A DNA stretch of 62,091 nt from Acidobacteriota bacterium (GTDB taxonomy: Bacteria; Acidobacteriota; Vicinamibacteria; Vicinamibacterales; 2-12-FULL-66-21), in the NCBI GenBank assembly GCA_003222675.1, contig QHWT01000039.1, positions 1-62,091 on the forward strand, read 5' to 3'. The notes beneath the pieces are model-generated. The model was not told the origin of the DNA, searched no databases, and worked only from the letters and a program-made list of their open reading frames with translations. Each line of letters opens with the position of its first letter. The first letter of the stretch is position 1. Positions 1-7,872 of the stretch are shown piece after piece. Made by a program: the position numbers and the translations under genes.

Positions 1-274
1 GGTGCGGCTGCAGCGACAGGGGCCGCTCGAACAGCAATGGGTGCGTCGTGTAGGCCGGTGGCAGCAACGCGATCGAGATCTTCGGAACGTAGACTTCCTC
101 GCGCCGAAGGCTCGTCCAGAATCCGGCTTCAATCACCTCCTCGATCGCCGCGAGATCCGGCAGCGGAGCAGTCACCACGCCGGCGCTCGCGCCGGCGGAT
201 GCGAGGTGACGGATGAAATGATCCTGGACGCGCTGCGCGACGGCGCGGCCCGCGGGATAGGCGCCGGTTGTCAC
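1..274 (-). CDS. partial conserved protein, possible DACNV-type sensor domain
   Basis: Only the first 91 codons are present, read from a GTG at 274; the rest lies beyond the left edge. The frame is open throughout and has coding composition. The visible part is soluble, with no signal peptide or membrane segment. It contains the stretch FWTSLRREEVYVPKISIALL followed by a proline-rich turn. From memory this resembles the putative sensor domain (DACNV) found ahead of diadenylate-cyclase-type domains, but I cannot confirm it and the catalytic part, if any, is outside the window. It is transcribed divergently from the FAD dehydrogenase across a 95-bp spacer that is mostly tandem repeat. Confidence 0.55.
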   Translation of the reverse strand, partial: MTTGAYPAGRAVAQRVQDHFIRHLASAGASAGVVTAPLPDLAAIEEVIEAGFWTSLRREEVYVPKISIALLPPAYTTHPLLFERPLSLQPH

Positions 275-296
275 ACGTTTATCTTTGCATACGTTC

Positions 297-338
297 GAGG
301 TCCGAGGTCCGAGATCCGAGGTCCGAGGTCCGAGATCC
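297..338. repeat. 7-bp tandem repeat GAGGTCC/GAGATCC, six units
   Basis: Six perfect head-to-tail 7-bp units in the order GAGGTCC, GAGGTCC, GAGATCC, repeated once, so 297-317 and 318-338 are identical 21-bp blocks. A degenerate seventh unit follows at 339-344. The repeat fills the spacer between two divergent genes. No inverted copy is present here. The same unit occurs inverted at 11031-11057 and, degenerate, inside the HerA-like gene near 45222-45290. Confidence 0.95.
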
Positions 339-356
339 GCGGTCATCGGGCCCCGA

Positions 357-362
357 TATACT
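357..362 (+). promoter_or_regulatory. -10 box for the FAD dehydrogenase, suggesting a leaderless transcript
   Basis: TATACT lies 7 bases ahead of the GTG at 370, so transcription would begin at or next to the start codon. No Shine-Dalgarno is visible. A -35 box is not clear because the upstream bases are the tandem repeat. Confidence 0.45.
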
Positions 363-369
363 GTCCCTC

Positions 370-1788
370 GTGATTCTGGAGACGCTCACCGACGAGCTGC
401 GGCGGATTCTCGGCGATCGAATGTCGTTGTCGAAGGCGGTCCGCGAGCATCACAGCCGCGGCGAGTCACACCACGATCCGCACCTGCCGGACGTCGTGGT
501 CTTCCCGGAATCGACTGACGAGGTGCAGGCCATCGTGCGTGCGTGCGCGCGGCACCGCACACCGATGGTGCCCTACGGGGCGGGCTCATCGCTCGAAGGC
601 CACGTGGTGCCGGTGCGCGGCGGTGTATCAGTCGATATGTCGAGGCTCTCGAGGATCGTGCGCATCCATATCGAGGACCTCGATGTCACGGTCGAAGCGG
701 GCGTCACCCGCAAACAACTCGAACGTCACCTCCAGTCGACCGGCTTGACGTTTCCGCTCGACCCTGGCGCCGATGCGACGATCGGCGGCATGGCGTCTAC
801 GCGCGCGTCCGGCACAACGGCGGTGCGTTACGGGACGATGAGAGAGGCGGTGCTCGGCTTGACGGTCGTGCTCGCCGACGGCCGCATCGTTCATACCGGT
901 TCGCGTGCGCGGAAGTCCTCGTCCGGATACGACCTGACGCGTCTGTTCGTCGGCGCTGAAGGAACGCTCGGCATCATCACGGAAGTGACGCTCCGTCTGC
1001 ACGGCCGCCCCGAGGCGGTCGCCGCGATGACGTGCAGCTTCGAGACGATCGACGCGGCGGTCGAAACGGTCATCGCGATCGTGCAGCTTGCGATCCCCGT
1101 CGCGCGGATCGAGCTGCTCGACGAGGTGCAGATGGACGCCGTCAACCGCCACTCGCGGCTCGCCTACCGGGTCGCGCCCACGTTGTTTTTCGAGTTTCAC
1201 GGCTTGAGCGACGCCGATGTCTCGGGGCATGCGGAAGCGGCGTGCGAGATCGCCCGCGAGCATGGCGCCCGTGACCTTGCGCGGGCGCTCACACCCGAGA
1301 ACCGCGCCACGCTGTGGCAGGCCCGGCATGATGCCTATTTCGCCGCCCTCGCGCTGCGGCCGGGATCGCGTGGATGGACGACGGACGTGTGCGTCCCGAT
1401 TTCGCGGCTGGCCGAATGCATTCGCGAGACGAAGGGTGACGTCGATGCCTCGCCTCTGACCGGCGCGCTCGTCGGCCACGTCGGCGACGGCAACTTCCAC
1501 ATGATCTTTCCAGTCAAACCGGAGGCGCCCGAGGAGATCGCCGAGGCGCAGCGGCTCACCGACCGGCTCGTGGAGCGCGCCCTGGCGCTTGGCGGCACAT
1601 GCAGCGGCGAGCATGGCGTCGGCCTGGGGAAGATGCGATTTCTGGAGGCGGAGCACGGTCGCGCGGCGCTCGACGTCATGCGCGCGATCAAGCAGTCGCT
1701 CGACCCGCACAATCTGATGAACCCGGGAAAGTTGCTCCCGGACCTCTCCGACGAGCGGCAATCGGCAACCGTCAACCGGCCGCATTGA
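370..1788 (+). CDS. FAD-linked oxidase, glycolate oxidase GlcD / D-lactate dehydrogenase type
   Basis: A 472-residue flavoprotein that would oxidise a 2-hydroxyacid (D-lactate or glycolate) to the 2-oxoacid, passing electrons to the respiratory chain. The N-terminal PCMH-type FAD domain shows PYGAGSSLEGH near residues 68-78 and GADATIGGMAS near 133-143. The C-terminal FAD-oxidase domain shows GHVGDGNFHM near 368, CSGEHGVG near 411 and NPGK at the end. Length and motif order fit the family. The GTG at 370 is chosen because upstream in-frame codons are translated repeat (RSEVRDPRSEVRDPRS). No GlcE or GlcF partner follows, which favours a single-subunit D-lactate dehydrogenase, but the substrate cannot be read from sequence. 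Confidence 0.9.
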   Translation: MILETLTDELRRILGDRMSLSKAVREHHSRGESHHDPHLPDVVVFPESTDEVQAIVRACARHRTPMVPYGAGSSLEGHVVPVRGGVSVDMSRLSRIVRIHIEDLDVTVEAGVTRKQLERHLQSTGLTFPLDPGADATIGGMASTRASGTTAVRYGTMREAVLGLTVVLADGRIVHTGSRARKSSSGYDLTRLFVGAEGTLGIITEVTLRLHGRPEAVAAMTCSFETIDAAVETVIAIVQLAIPVARIELLDEVQMDAVNRHSRLAYRVAPTLFFEFHGLSDADVSGHAEAACEIAREHGARDLARALTPENRATLWQARHDAYFAALALRPGSRGWTTDVCVPISRLAECIRETKGDVDASPLTGALVGHVGDGNFHMIFPVKPEAPEEIAEAQRLTDRLVERALALGGTCSGEHGVGLGKMRFLEAEHGRAALDVMRAIKQSLDPHNLMNPGKLLPDLSDERQSATVNRPH

Positions 1789-1802
1789 GCCATACTAGAA
1801 GC

Positions 1803-2621
1803 ATGTCTCCTCGCCGGGTCCTGATCATTGCCGCGATGGCCGCGACAACGATCCTCGCGATCGTCGCGATGGTGCGCTACACGCACCAGGTGGAGCGAGG
1901 CCTCGCGCATGCCAGCGCGTCTGGCACCACCATCACGTTTCTTCGCGAGCGTGCGAATGTGCCGGCGCTCACGGCGACCGATCTCGCGGGACGGCAGGTG
2001 TCGACCGAGGCGCTCCGCGGAAAGGTGGTCCTCGTCAACTTCTGGGCCACGTGGTGTCCGCCGTGCCGTGAAGAGATTCCGGATCTCGTGGCGCTCCAGC
2101 AGAAATATCCCGATCAGCTCCAGATCATCGGCATCTCGCAGGATGCCGCGCCCGCCGAGGCCGTGCAGCAGTTTGCGGCCGCGCGCGGCATGAACTATCC
2201 CACCGTGATGAGCACGCCGGAGATCGAAAAGCTGTTCCCTGGCGTCTACGCGCTGCCCACGACGTTCTTGATTGATCGGGAGGGGCGGCTCGCGAAGAAA
2301 CACGTCGGCATGTTGAATCGGTCGCTGATCGAGATCGAAGCGCGCGCGCTCGCCGGCCTCGATGTCGATGCGAACGTGGAGCTCGTCGAGGACGAAGACA
2401 AGGTGCGGCTGGAAAACGCCGCGCAGGCCAACAAGATTCCCGGCATCGATCTCGCGATGCTCACGCCCGAGCAGAAGACGAAGGCGCTTCAGACGCTCAA
2501 CAGCGAGCACTGCACCTGCGGCTGCGCCCTCACCGTCGCGCAGTGCCGGGTCGACGATCCCACTTGCACCGTCAGCCTCCCGCTCGCCAAGGACATCGTC
2601 AAAAAGATCGCCGCGAAATGA
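1803..2621 (+). CDS. membrane-anchored TlpA-like thiol-disulfide oxidoreductase
   Basis: A 272-residue protein with an N-terminal membrane anchor (about residues 5-22) and a periplasmic AhpC/TSA-thioredoxin domain carrying WCPPC at about 84-88 and a cis-proline in ALPTTF. This is the fold of TlpA/ResA proteins that reduce or isomerise disulfides in the periplasm. The C-terminus adds a cysteine cluster (CTCGC, then two more Cys, about 237-256), which could be a second redox site or a metal site. It starts 14 bp after the dehydrogenase; CATACT lies 6 bases before the ATG and could be its own -10 box. The role of the Cys-rich tail is unknown to me. Confidence 0.85.
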   Translation: MSPRRVLIIAAMAATTILAIVAMVRYTHQVERGLAHASASGTTITFLRERANVPALTATDLAGRQVSTEALRGKVVLVNFWATWCPPCREEIPDLVALQQKYPDQLQIIGISQDAAPAEAVQQFAAARGMNYPTVMSTPEIEKLFPGVYALPTTFLIDREGRLAKKHVGMLNRSLIEIEARALAGLDVDANVELVEDEDKVRLENAAQANKIPGIDLAMLTPEQKTKALQTLNSEHCTCGCALTVAQCRVDDPTCTVSLPLAKDIVKKIAAK

Positions 2622-2632
2622 CTCCGGCCGGG

Positions 2633-2803
2633 GTCAGATCTCGATTTTCCATGAGACTCGAAGAAATCGAGATCTGACGCTACCGCGCGGCATCCCTGTT
2701 ACTGGACGCATCTGCACCGCCCAAATATGTGAGTTAGGGCTGTCCCCCCAGTTGGGGTCAGATCTCGATTTTTCATGAAGTTCCAGAAATCGAGATCTGA
2801 CCC
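2633..2803. repeat. two copies of a REP-like palindrome in a 305-bp gene-free spacer
   Basis: Copy 1: a perfect 15-bp stem GTCAGATCTCGATTT (2633-2647) with its complement at 2664-2678 and a 16-base loop. Copy 2: a perfect 17-bp stem at 2755-2771 with 2787-2803 and a 15-base loop. Both copies have the same stem sequence and orientation, about 122 bp apart. This is typical of REP/REPIN elements mobilised by RAYT (Y1 transposase) proteins; no RAYT gene is in the window. The rest of the 2622-2926 spacer holds only the promoter region of the next gene. Confidence 0.85.
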
Positions 2804-2850
2804 GACTCCACCCCAGCCCCCAGCCCGTCGGAAATAGCCCTGCCGGTGGA

Positions 2851-2877
2851 TTGACGACTGGTTGAGTCGGATATAAG
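2851..2877 (+). promoter_or_regulatory. candidate promoter of the FTR1 permease
   Basis: TTGACG at 2851-2856 and TATAAG at 2872-2877, separated by 15 bp, about 50 bp ahead of the GTG. The AT-rich block 2862-2886 stands out from the GC-rich surroundings and could also hold a regulator site; I do not recognise a Fur box. Confidence 0.35.
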
Positions 2878-2926
2878 CTAGTTAAACCAGACCAATCCGG
2901 TCGGTTATTCGGAAGGCACTCATATC

Positions 2927-3874
2927 GTGCGGGTTCCGTCATTCTGGGCTGCGGTCCTCACCGCGGGAGCGGCGCTGGTCGCCACCGTCCTCGTCCTCCA
3001 GGTGCTCACCACCGGCGGACTGCCGGATCCGACGGGCCATGGCGATTTCGGGGCGCGCGTGCTCGACATCGCGGTTCTGGTCTTCCGCGAGGGGCTCGAA
3101 TGCGTCCTCGTGCTGGCGGCCATTACCGCGAACATGGTTGGCGGCAAACGCGCCTGCCAGCGGCCCGTTGCGGCCGGCGCCGGCGTCGCGCTGGCCGCCA
3201 CGCTCGTCACCTGGCGTGTCGCCATCGGGGTCGTCGACAGCCTCGCCGAAAACGTCCCCGCCCTGGACATCCAGGCGGCGACGGGTCTCCTGGCGATCGT
3301 CGTGCTGCTCGTCGTGATGAACTGGTTCTTCCACAAAGTGTACTGGACCGGCTGGATCTCGATGCACAGCCGGCGGAAGCAGGAATTGATCAAAAGCAGT
3401 TCGACGGCGCGACTGTGGTGGGGCCTCGCCCTCCTGGGTTTCTCATCGCTCTACCGCGAAGGATTCGAGGTCGTGCTCTTCCTTCAGAGCTACCGCCTGA
3501 AGCTCGGGATCGAGCCGGTGTTGTACGGCGTCTCGCTCGGACTCGCGCTGACGACAGTCGTCGGCGTGCTGACGTTCGTCGCGCATCGCCGGCTGCCTTA
3601 TCGACGGATGCTCGTGTTCACGGGCGTCATGCTGGGTCTCGTGCTGCTCGTCATGGTCGGGGAGCAGGCGCAGGAGATGCAGCTCGCCAACTGGCTGCCC
3701 ACAACCCCCATTGCCTTCCTGCAACGCGCTATTCCATCGTGGATGGGGCTTTGGTTCGCAGTATTCCCCACCGTTGAAACCCTCGCCGCGCAGGCGCTCG
3801 CCGCCTTCATCGTCGTCGGTTCGTATGTCCTCGCACGCGAGCACGTGACCGACACGCCGGCACGCGCGGCGTGA
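2927..3874 (+). CDS. FTR1-family iron permease
   Basis: A 315-residue integral membrane protein with about seven hydrophobic segments. It carries the two REGxE motifs of the FTR1/EfeU/OFeT family: FREGLE at about 54-58 and YREGFE at about 177-181. These acidic motifs bind and conduct iron. The GTG start is supported by GGAAGG ten bases upstream. No EfeO, EfeB or multicopper oxidase gene is adjacent, so it would work alone or with partners elsewhere. The preceding AT-rich region suggests its own promoter. Confidence 0.88.
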   Translation: MRVPSFWAAVLTAGAALVATVLVLQVLTTGGLPDPTGHGDFGARVLDIAVLVFREGLECVLVLAAITANMVGGKRACQRPVAAGAGVALAATLVTWRVAIGVVDSLAENVPALDIQAATGLLAIVVLLVVMNWFFHKVYWTGWISMHSRRKQELIKSSSTARLWWGLALLGFSSLYREGFEVVLFLQSYRLKLGIEPVLYGVSLGLALTTVVGVLTFVAHRRLPYRRMLVFTGVMLGLVLLVMVGEQAQEMQLANWLPTTPIAFLQRAIPSWMGLWFAVFPTVETLAAQALAAFIVVGSYVLAREHVTDTPARAA

Positions 3875-3906
3875 CCCTGGGGTAAATTCGCACCACGGAC
3901 GAGCCG

Positions 3907-4509
3907 ATGTGGGAATACCGCGTCTCGTGGACGAATCGTCCTCCATCCTGGTGGACGCTGGCCTGGAAGAATGGGACGCGCGCGCGACTCACGCCGGAAA
4001 CGCGCGTTGATACCTATTGGATCATCGATGGCCGCCACGACCTGGGCATCAAGCTGCGCGGCGGTCAGACCTCGCTCGAGATCAAAGTCCGCTACCAGCG
4101 ACGCGACGGGTGGGAGCTCTGGGAGAAAGTGATTTTTCAGGCGTGGACGCCGCTCGAATCTGTGCGCTGCGCGGCGTTGCTGCAGACCGAGCCGACGTTT
4201 GCGGCGGACGGGGATGATCCCAGGCACGGCGTACGGCAGTTGCTCGGCCGCGCCGGCCTGACGTGGCGGGAGCATCCGGTGCGCAAGACGCGGCTGCAGG
4301 CGGACGCGCAGGCGCTGCTGACGAACATACCGGGCGTGTCAGTCAGTCGCAATTGCCTCGCGGAGCTCGTGGAGTTTCGAGTCGAGCAGAGTCAGGATCC
4401 CGCCTGGTCGCTCTGCTTCGAGTCGGCCGCCGCGGCGCGTATCACACACAACGACACCGCCAGCGGGACGGGGCTCGTCTGCGGATATCCGGAGCTGCTC
4501 TCTCGATGA
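3907..4509 (+). CDS. conserved hypothetical protein
   Basis: A 200-residue soluble protein without signal peptide or membrane segments. I do not recognise the family. It is rich in basic and acidic strand-like stretches (GIKLRGGQTSLEIKVRYQRR, then WELWEK), loosely like the alternating charged strands of CYTH-type tunnel folds, but the ExExK signature is not seen. Its stop overlaps the ATG of the ABC-F gene (ATGA), so the two are probably co-translated. TAAATT at 3883-3888 could be a -10 box. Confidence 0.7.
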   Translation: MWEYRVSWTNRPPSWWTLAWKNGTRARLTPETRVDTYWIIDGRHDLGIKLRGGQTSLEIKVRYQRRDGWELWEKVIFQAWTPLESVRCAALLQTEPTFAADGDDPRHGVRQLLGRAGLTWREHPVRKTRLQADAQALLTNIPGVSVSRNCLAELVEFRVEQSQDPAWSLCFESAAAARITHNDTASGTGLVCGYPELLSR

Positions 4510-6143
4510 TTTCGTTCACGCACGTCAGCAAGCAGTACGGGCGTCAGATTCTCTTCGTCGACACCTCCTTCCAGCTCAATCCCGGTGAAAGGGTGGGCCT
4601 CGTCGGACCAAACGGCGCCGGAAAGACGACGCTGTTCCGGATGATCGTGGGCGAGGAATCGCCCGACGACGGGGACGTGTCCGTCCCGAAGAAGCTCACC
4701 ATCGGGTACTTCCGCCAGGACGTCGAGGAGATGTCGGGCAGGACGGTGCTCGACGAAACGATCGCGGGCAGCGGACGCGCCGGGCGGCTGCACCACGAGC
4801 TGGAAGCACTGAATCACGCGATGGCGGATCCCGCGCAGGCGGGCGACATGGACCGCATCCTCGCGCGGTTCGGCGAAGTGCAGGACGAGTACGAGCACGT
4901 GGGCGGCTATGCCCTCGAGGCGCAAGCCCGCGAAGTGCTCCACGGCCTTGGCTTCGAGGATGAGTGGATCGAGGGCGACGTCGGTGCGCTGTCGGGCGGC
5001 TGGAAGATGCGCGTGGCCATAGCGCGAGTGTTGCTCGCGAAGCCCGACGTCCTGTTGATGGACGAGCCGACGAATCACCTCGACATCGAATCGATCATCT
5101 GGCTCGAGCAGTTTTTGAAGTCCCTGCCGGGCGCGTTGCTGATGACGTCGCACGATCGCGAGTTCATGAACCGGATCGTCACGAAGATCGCCGAGATCGA
5201 CGGCGGCGAGATCACGACGTATTCCGGCAACTACGATTTCTACGAGCGCGAACGCGCGATCCGCGAGGCGAACCGCGAGGCGGCCTACGCGCGGCAGCAG
5301 GCCATGCTCGCGAAGGAGCAACGGTTCATCGAGCGCTTCGCCGCGCACGCCGCCAAGGCGGCCCAGGTGCAGAGCCGCGTGAAGGCGCTCGAGAAGATCG
5401 AAAAGATCCAGCTGCCCAAGAAGCGGCGTGTGGTGAAGTTCGACTTCCGCACGCCGCCCCGCTCCGGCGAGCAGGTCGCGACGCTCGATCACGTGACGAA
5501 GCGCTACGGCAGGCGCGTCGTGCACGACGGGATCAACTTGACCATCCGTCGCGGCGAGCGCTGGTCGGTCATGGGCAAGAATGGCGCGGGCAAATCGACG
5601 CTGCTCAAGATGATCGCCGGTGCCCTCCCGCCCGACGAGGGGACGGTCACGCTGGGGGCGAGCCTCAAGATGGGATATTTCGCGCAGCAGTCACTCGACG
5701 TTCTGAACCCGGACCTCACCATCGAGGAACAGCTCCAGAAGGACTTCCCGAGCGAGTCCATCGGCATGCTGCGCAATCTTGCGGGTGCGTTTCAGTTCTC
5801 CGCGGAAGACGTGGACAAGCGCATCAAGTCGCTCTCGGGCGGCGAAAAGACACGGCTCGTGATGGCGCGCATGCTGCTCGACCCGCCCAACTTCCTGGTG
5901 CTCGACGAGCCCACGAATCATCTGGATCTGGCGACGAAGGAAATGCTCCTCGATGCGCTGAAGGATTTCGACGGCACGATGATCTTCGTGTCGCACGATC
6001 GCGAGTTCCTGCGGGGTCTGAGCAACCGCGTGCTGGAACTCGGGGGCGAGAGCGGGACGGAGTCACAGCCGCACGCATATCCCGGCACTTACACAGAGTA
6101 CGTGGCGCGCACCGGCCATGAAGCGCCTGGAGTACACGCGTAG
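4506..6143 (+). CDS. ABC-F family ATPase
   Basis: A 545-residue soluble protein with two ABC domains and no membrane part. Walker A is GPNGAGKTT at 34-42 and GKNGAGKST near 359; the signatures are LSGGW and LSGGE; both Walker B strands end in DEPTNHLD. A charged linker of about 80 residues joins the domains, the ribosome-probing P-site tip in this family. ABC-F proteins act on translating ribosomes or confer antibiotic protection. It looks like the YbiT/YkpA group rather than EttA, which is encoded separately at 51769-53442. The start overlaps the upstream stop codon. Confidence 0.9.
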   Translation: MISFTHVSKQYGRQILFVDTSFQLNPGERVGLVGPNGAGKTTLFRMIVGEESPDDGDVSVPKKLTIGYFRQDVEEMSGRTVLDETIAGSGRAGRLHHELEALNHAMADPAQAGDMDRILARFGEVQDEYEHVGGYALEAQAREVLHGLGFEDEWIEGDVGALSGGWKMRVAIARVLLAKPDVLLMDEPTNHLDIESIIWLEQFLKSLPGALLMTSHDREFMNRIVTKIAEIDGGEITTYSGNYDFYERERAIREANREAAYARQQAMLAKEQRFIERFAAHAAKAAQVQSRVKALEKIEKIQLPKKRRVVKFDFRTPPRSGEQVATLDHVTKRYGRRVVHDGINLTIRRGERWSVMGKNGAGKSTLLKMIAGALPPDEGTVTLGASLKMGYFAQQSLDVLNPDLTIEEQLQKDFPSESIGMLRNLAGAFQFSAEDVDKRIKSLSGGEKTRLVMARMLLDPPNFLVLDEPTNHLDLATKEMLLDALKDFDGTMIFVSHDREFLRGLSNRVLELGGESGTESQPHAYPGTYTEYVARTGHEAPGVHA

Positions 6144-6157
6144 TCCTGAACTGGGGA

Positions 6158-6529
6158 TCAGGCTATCCGGCGCACGGTCACATACAGCGGCGCGGCGCCG
6201 ATGAAAGCAAGCATTGGATAGGTCAGGCGGCCGGCGCGGTTGATGATTTCGAAGCGGACATGCTGCCCCGACTTCACATCGAATTCCACGGTCTTCCAGA
6301 ACAGCGTGTTGCTGATGCGCAGTCGATGCGGTCCGGCTTCCAGGTCGCGCGTCACCTCGTCGCCGTACATCAGCGTCGCGATCCGCTCGCTATCGAGCCA
6401 CACGATCATCTGTCGCTGCTTGATATCGTCCGCGTGATTGCGAACGACGGTCACGCTCGCAGGCAGACGCTCGTAGAGCCGCTCCCAGTACTCAATGTCG
6501 TCAACGAGCTCGTCCAGCACGCCGTTCAT
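6158..6529 (-). CDS. small hypothetical protein
   Basis: A 123-residue soluble protein read from an ATG at 6529. Its middle contains WLDSERIATLMYGDEVTRDL followed by GPHRLRISNT and a beta-rich tail. I know similar short proteins in other phyla that pair a PEGA-like 'cost of lifting a ligand' strand pattern with a terminal hydrophobic strand, but no function is assigned. It is the last gene of the minus-strand block and converges on the ABC-F gene with a 14-bp gap. Confidence 0.65.
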   Translation of the reverse strand: MNGVLDELVDDIEYWERLYERLPASVTVVRNHADDIKQRQMIVWLDSERIATLMYGDEVTRDLEAGPHRLRISNTLFWKTVEFDVKSGQHVRFEIINRAGRLTYPMLAFIGAAPLYVTVRRIA

Positions 6530-6561
6530 TGCTGTAGAGAGTAGCACCCGGCGCCAAGCAC

Positions 6562-7320
6562 CTATGAAGGCACGTCTATGACCGACAGCAGCGGAAAATG
6601 ATCCGACGCATCGCGCACGGCGTCCGTTGCAACGACATCGCATGAACGGACCCTGGGAGTGTGCGCCGAGGGGACGAACAGGTAATCGAGCCGTACATGT
6701 GGCTGCCACGTCGGAAACGTCCAGCCCGAGTCGGCGGGATGCAGCGCGCGAAAGGCGTCTGTGTAGCCGGCGTCGAGGACGATTTGAATCGTGCGCCAGC
6801 GGATGCGGCCGCCGCTCAACCAGACCAGCGCGCGCAGGCGCCCTGGCAGCTTGCGCGGATCGAGCACGTCGCCCGGCGCGAGCGTGTTGAAGTCGCCGAC
6901 GAGCGCGTGCAGGCCGTCGCGGCGCTCGACGTCGGCGGCAATACTGCGCAGCAGCGCGCGCAATTCGAACGTCCGCCGCCGCTCCGTCCAGGCGGCGTGC
7001 ACCGCGCTCAAGTGGACGCCGAAGACGCGAAAACCCGTGCCCGCGAAGATCAGTTCGAGAAACGCGTGACGCGAGACGCGCGGCCGGTGCCATTCGTGGC
7101 GCGCGATGGGCAGCCGGCTCATGAACCCGAGCGACAGCTTCGGCATGGCGCCACAGTGCGGCATGGCCGTCCGTTTGGCGAGCGCTTCGATGACGGCCGG
7201 GCGCGTTGCTTCCTGAAAGACGACGACATCCGGCGCGCACGATGCAATTGCAGCCGACAGGCGTTCTTCCCGGCCGGCGCCCCCGTGGCGGATGTTGTAG
7301 CTGAGGAGGCGGATCGTCAC
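6562..7320 (-). CDS. endonuclease/exonuclease/phosphatase (EEP) family protein
   Basis: A 252-residue protein beginning VTIRLLSYNIRHGG. It carries the EEP signatures in order: SYNIRHGG, VVVFQEA (metal-binding Glu), LVGDFNT (catalytic Asp/Asn) and DASDHFPLL (catalytic Asp-His). The family hydrolyses phosphodiesters or phosphomonoesters in DNA, RNA or lipids; which substrate applies here is unclear. The GTG start overlaps the stop of the upstream gene (GTGA), giving translational coupling to the nucleotidyltransferase-like protein. Confidence 0.85.
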   Translation of the reverse strand: MTIRLLSYNIRHGGAGREERLSAAIASCAPDVVVFQEATRPAVIEALAKRTAMPHCGAMPKLSLGFMSRLPIARHEWHRPRVSRHAFLELIFAGTGFRVFGVHLSAVHAAWTERRRTFELRALLRSIAADVERRDGLHALVGDFNTLAPGDVLDPRKLPGRLRALVWLSGGRIRWRTIQIVLDAGYTDAFRALHPADSGWTFPTWQPHVRLDYLFVPSAHTPRVRSCDVVATDAVRDASDHFPLLSVIDVPS

Positions 7321-7808
7321 TCGTCGCGCTTGTGGATGAGCGTCACATACGGCTGGCCGATCAATTCTCCGCGAAGATACATCACGAAATCGCGGGTGCC
7401 CTGGATGTTCACGGGGCGCCGTACCATCGCCATCAACTTCTCGCGCAGCGGAACGAGTGCCGGCGCGATGTCGGGATCCTCGTCGCTCAGCGGCCGTGAG
7501 TGCACGCCGGGCACGAAGAATCCGGTGATCTTGTAGAAGTCGAGCACGCGATGGCCCACGAGCGTGAGGTCGAGGTCGCTCGTGCCCGGACCATCCGCAT
7601 CGAAGGGCGCGCGATCTTTCCACCGGGAGCCGGTTACGGCGCTTCCACGCAGAACGACCCCGGTGTTCTCGGGGATCACGTACCGGATCTCCTCGATAAA
7701 GGCGTCAAGTTTCGCCGGATCGTTATCAAACGCGAGGCGGATGACGTTTGCGCGCTTCTCCGCCTCGCTGAGCTCGACCTGTTGTGTGGACGTTGACTCG
7801 TCCGGCAT
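7317..7808 (-). CDS. nucleotidyltransferase-fold protein
   Basis: A 163-residue protein. VVLRGSAVTGSRW followed by GTSDLDLTLVG matches the Pol-beta nucleotidyltransferase core: a GS motif and then a DxD-like pair. The domain would transfer NMP to a small molecule, protein or RNA. The remainder shows no second domain. It is coupled by a GTGA overlap to the EEP phosphodiesterase, a pairing that would suit addition and removal of a nucleotide, though that link is inference. Confidence 0.7.
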   Translation of the reverse strand: MPDESTSTQQVELSEAEKRANVIRLAFDNDPAKLDAFIEEIRYVIPENTGVVLRGSAVTGSRWKDRAPFDADGPGTSDLDLTLVGHRVLDFYKITGFFVPGVHSRPLSDEDPDIAPALVPLREKLMAMVRRPVNIQGTRDFVMYLRGELIGQPYVTLIHKRDE

Positions 7809-7872
7809 GAAAGAACTGGCAGCAAGCCGTCTGCCATTGCCCCGAAGCGTCCCCGGACAACCTCGAGAACTC

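Noticed and set aside
268-369. N-terminal extension of the FAD dehydrogenase
   Set aside because: Translated repeat RSEVRDPRSEVRD; the family starts near the GTG at 370.
628-1785. Long minus-strand frame opposite the FAD dehydrogenase
   Set aside because: Arg/Asp-rich, low-quality protein; a shadow of the GC-rich gene on the other strand. Many similar long antisense frames (8638-9723, 10961-12856, 25052-27367, 44315-46012, 49452-50729, 59948-61297) were rejected for the same reason.
2622-2926. Small RNA gene in the spacer
   Set aside because: The structure present is explained by two REP-like palindromes; no promoter or terminator around them.
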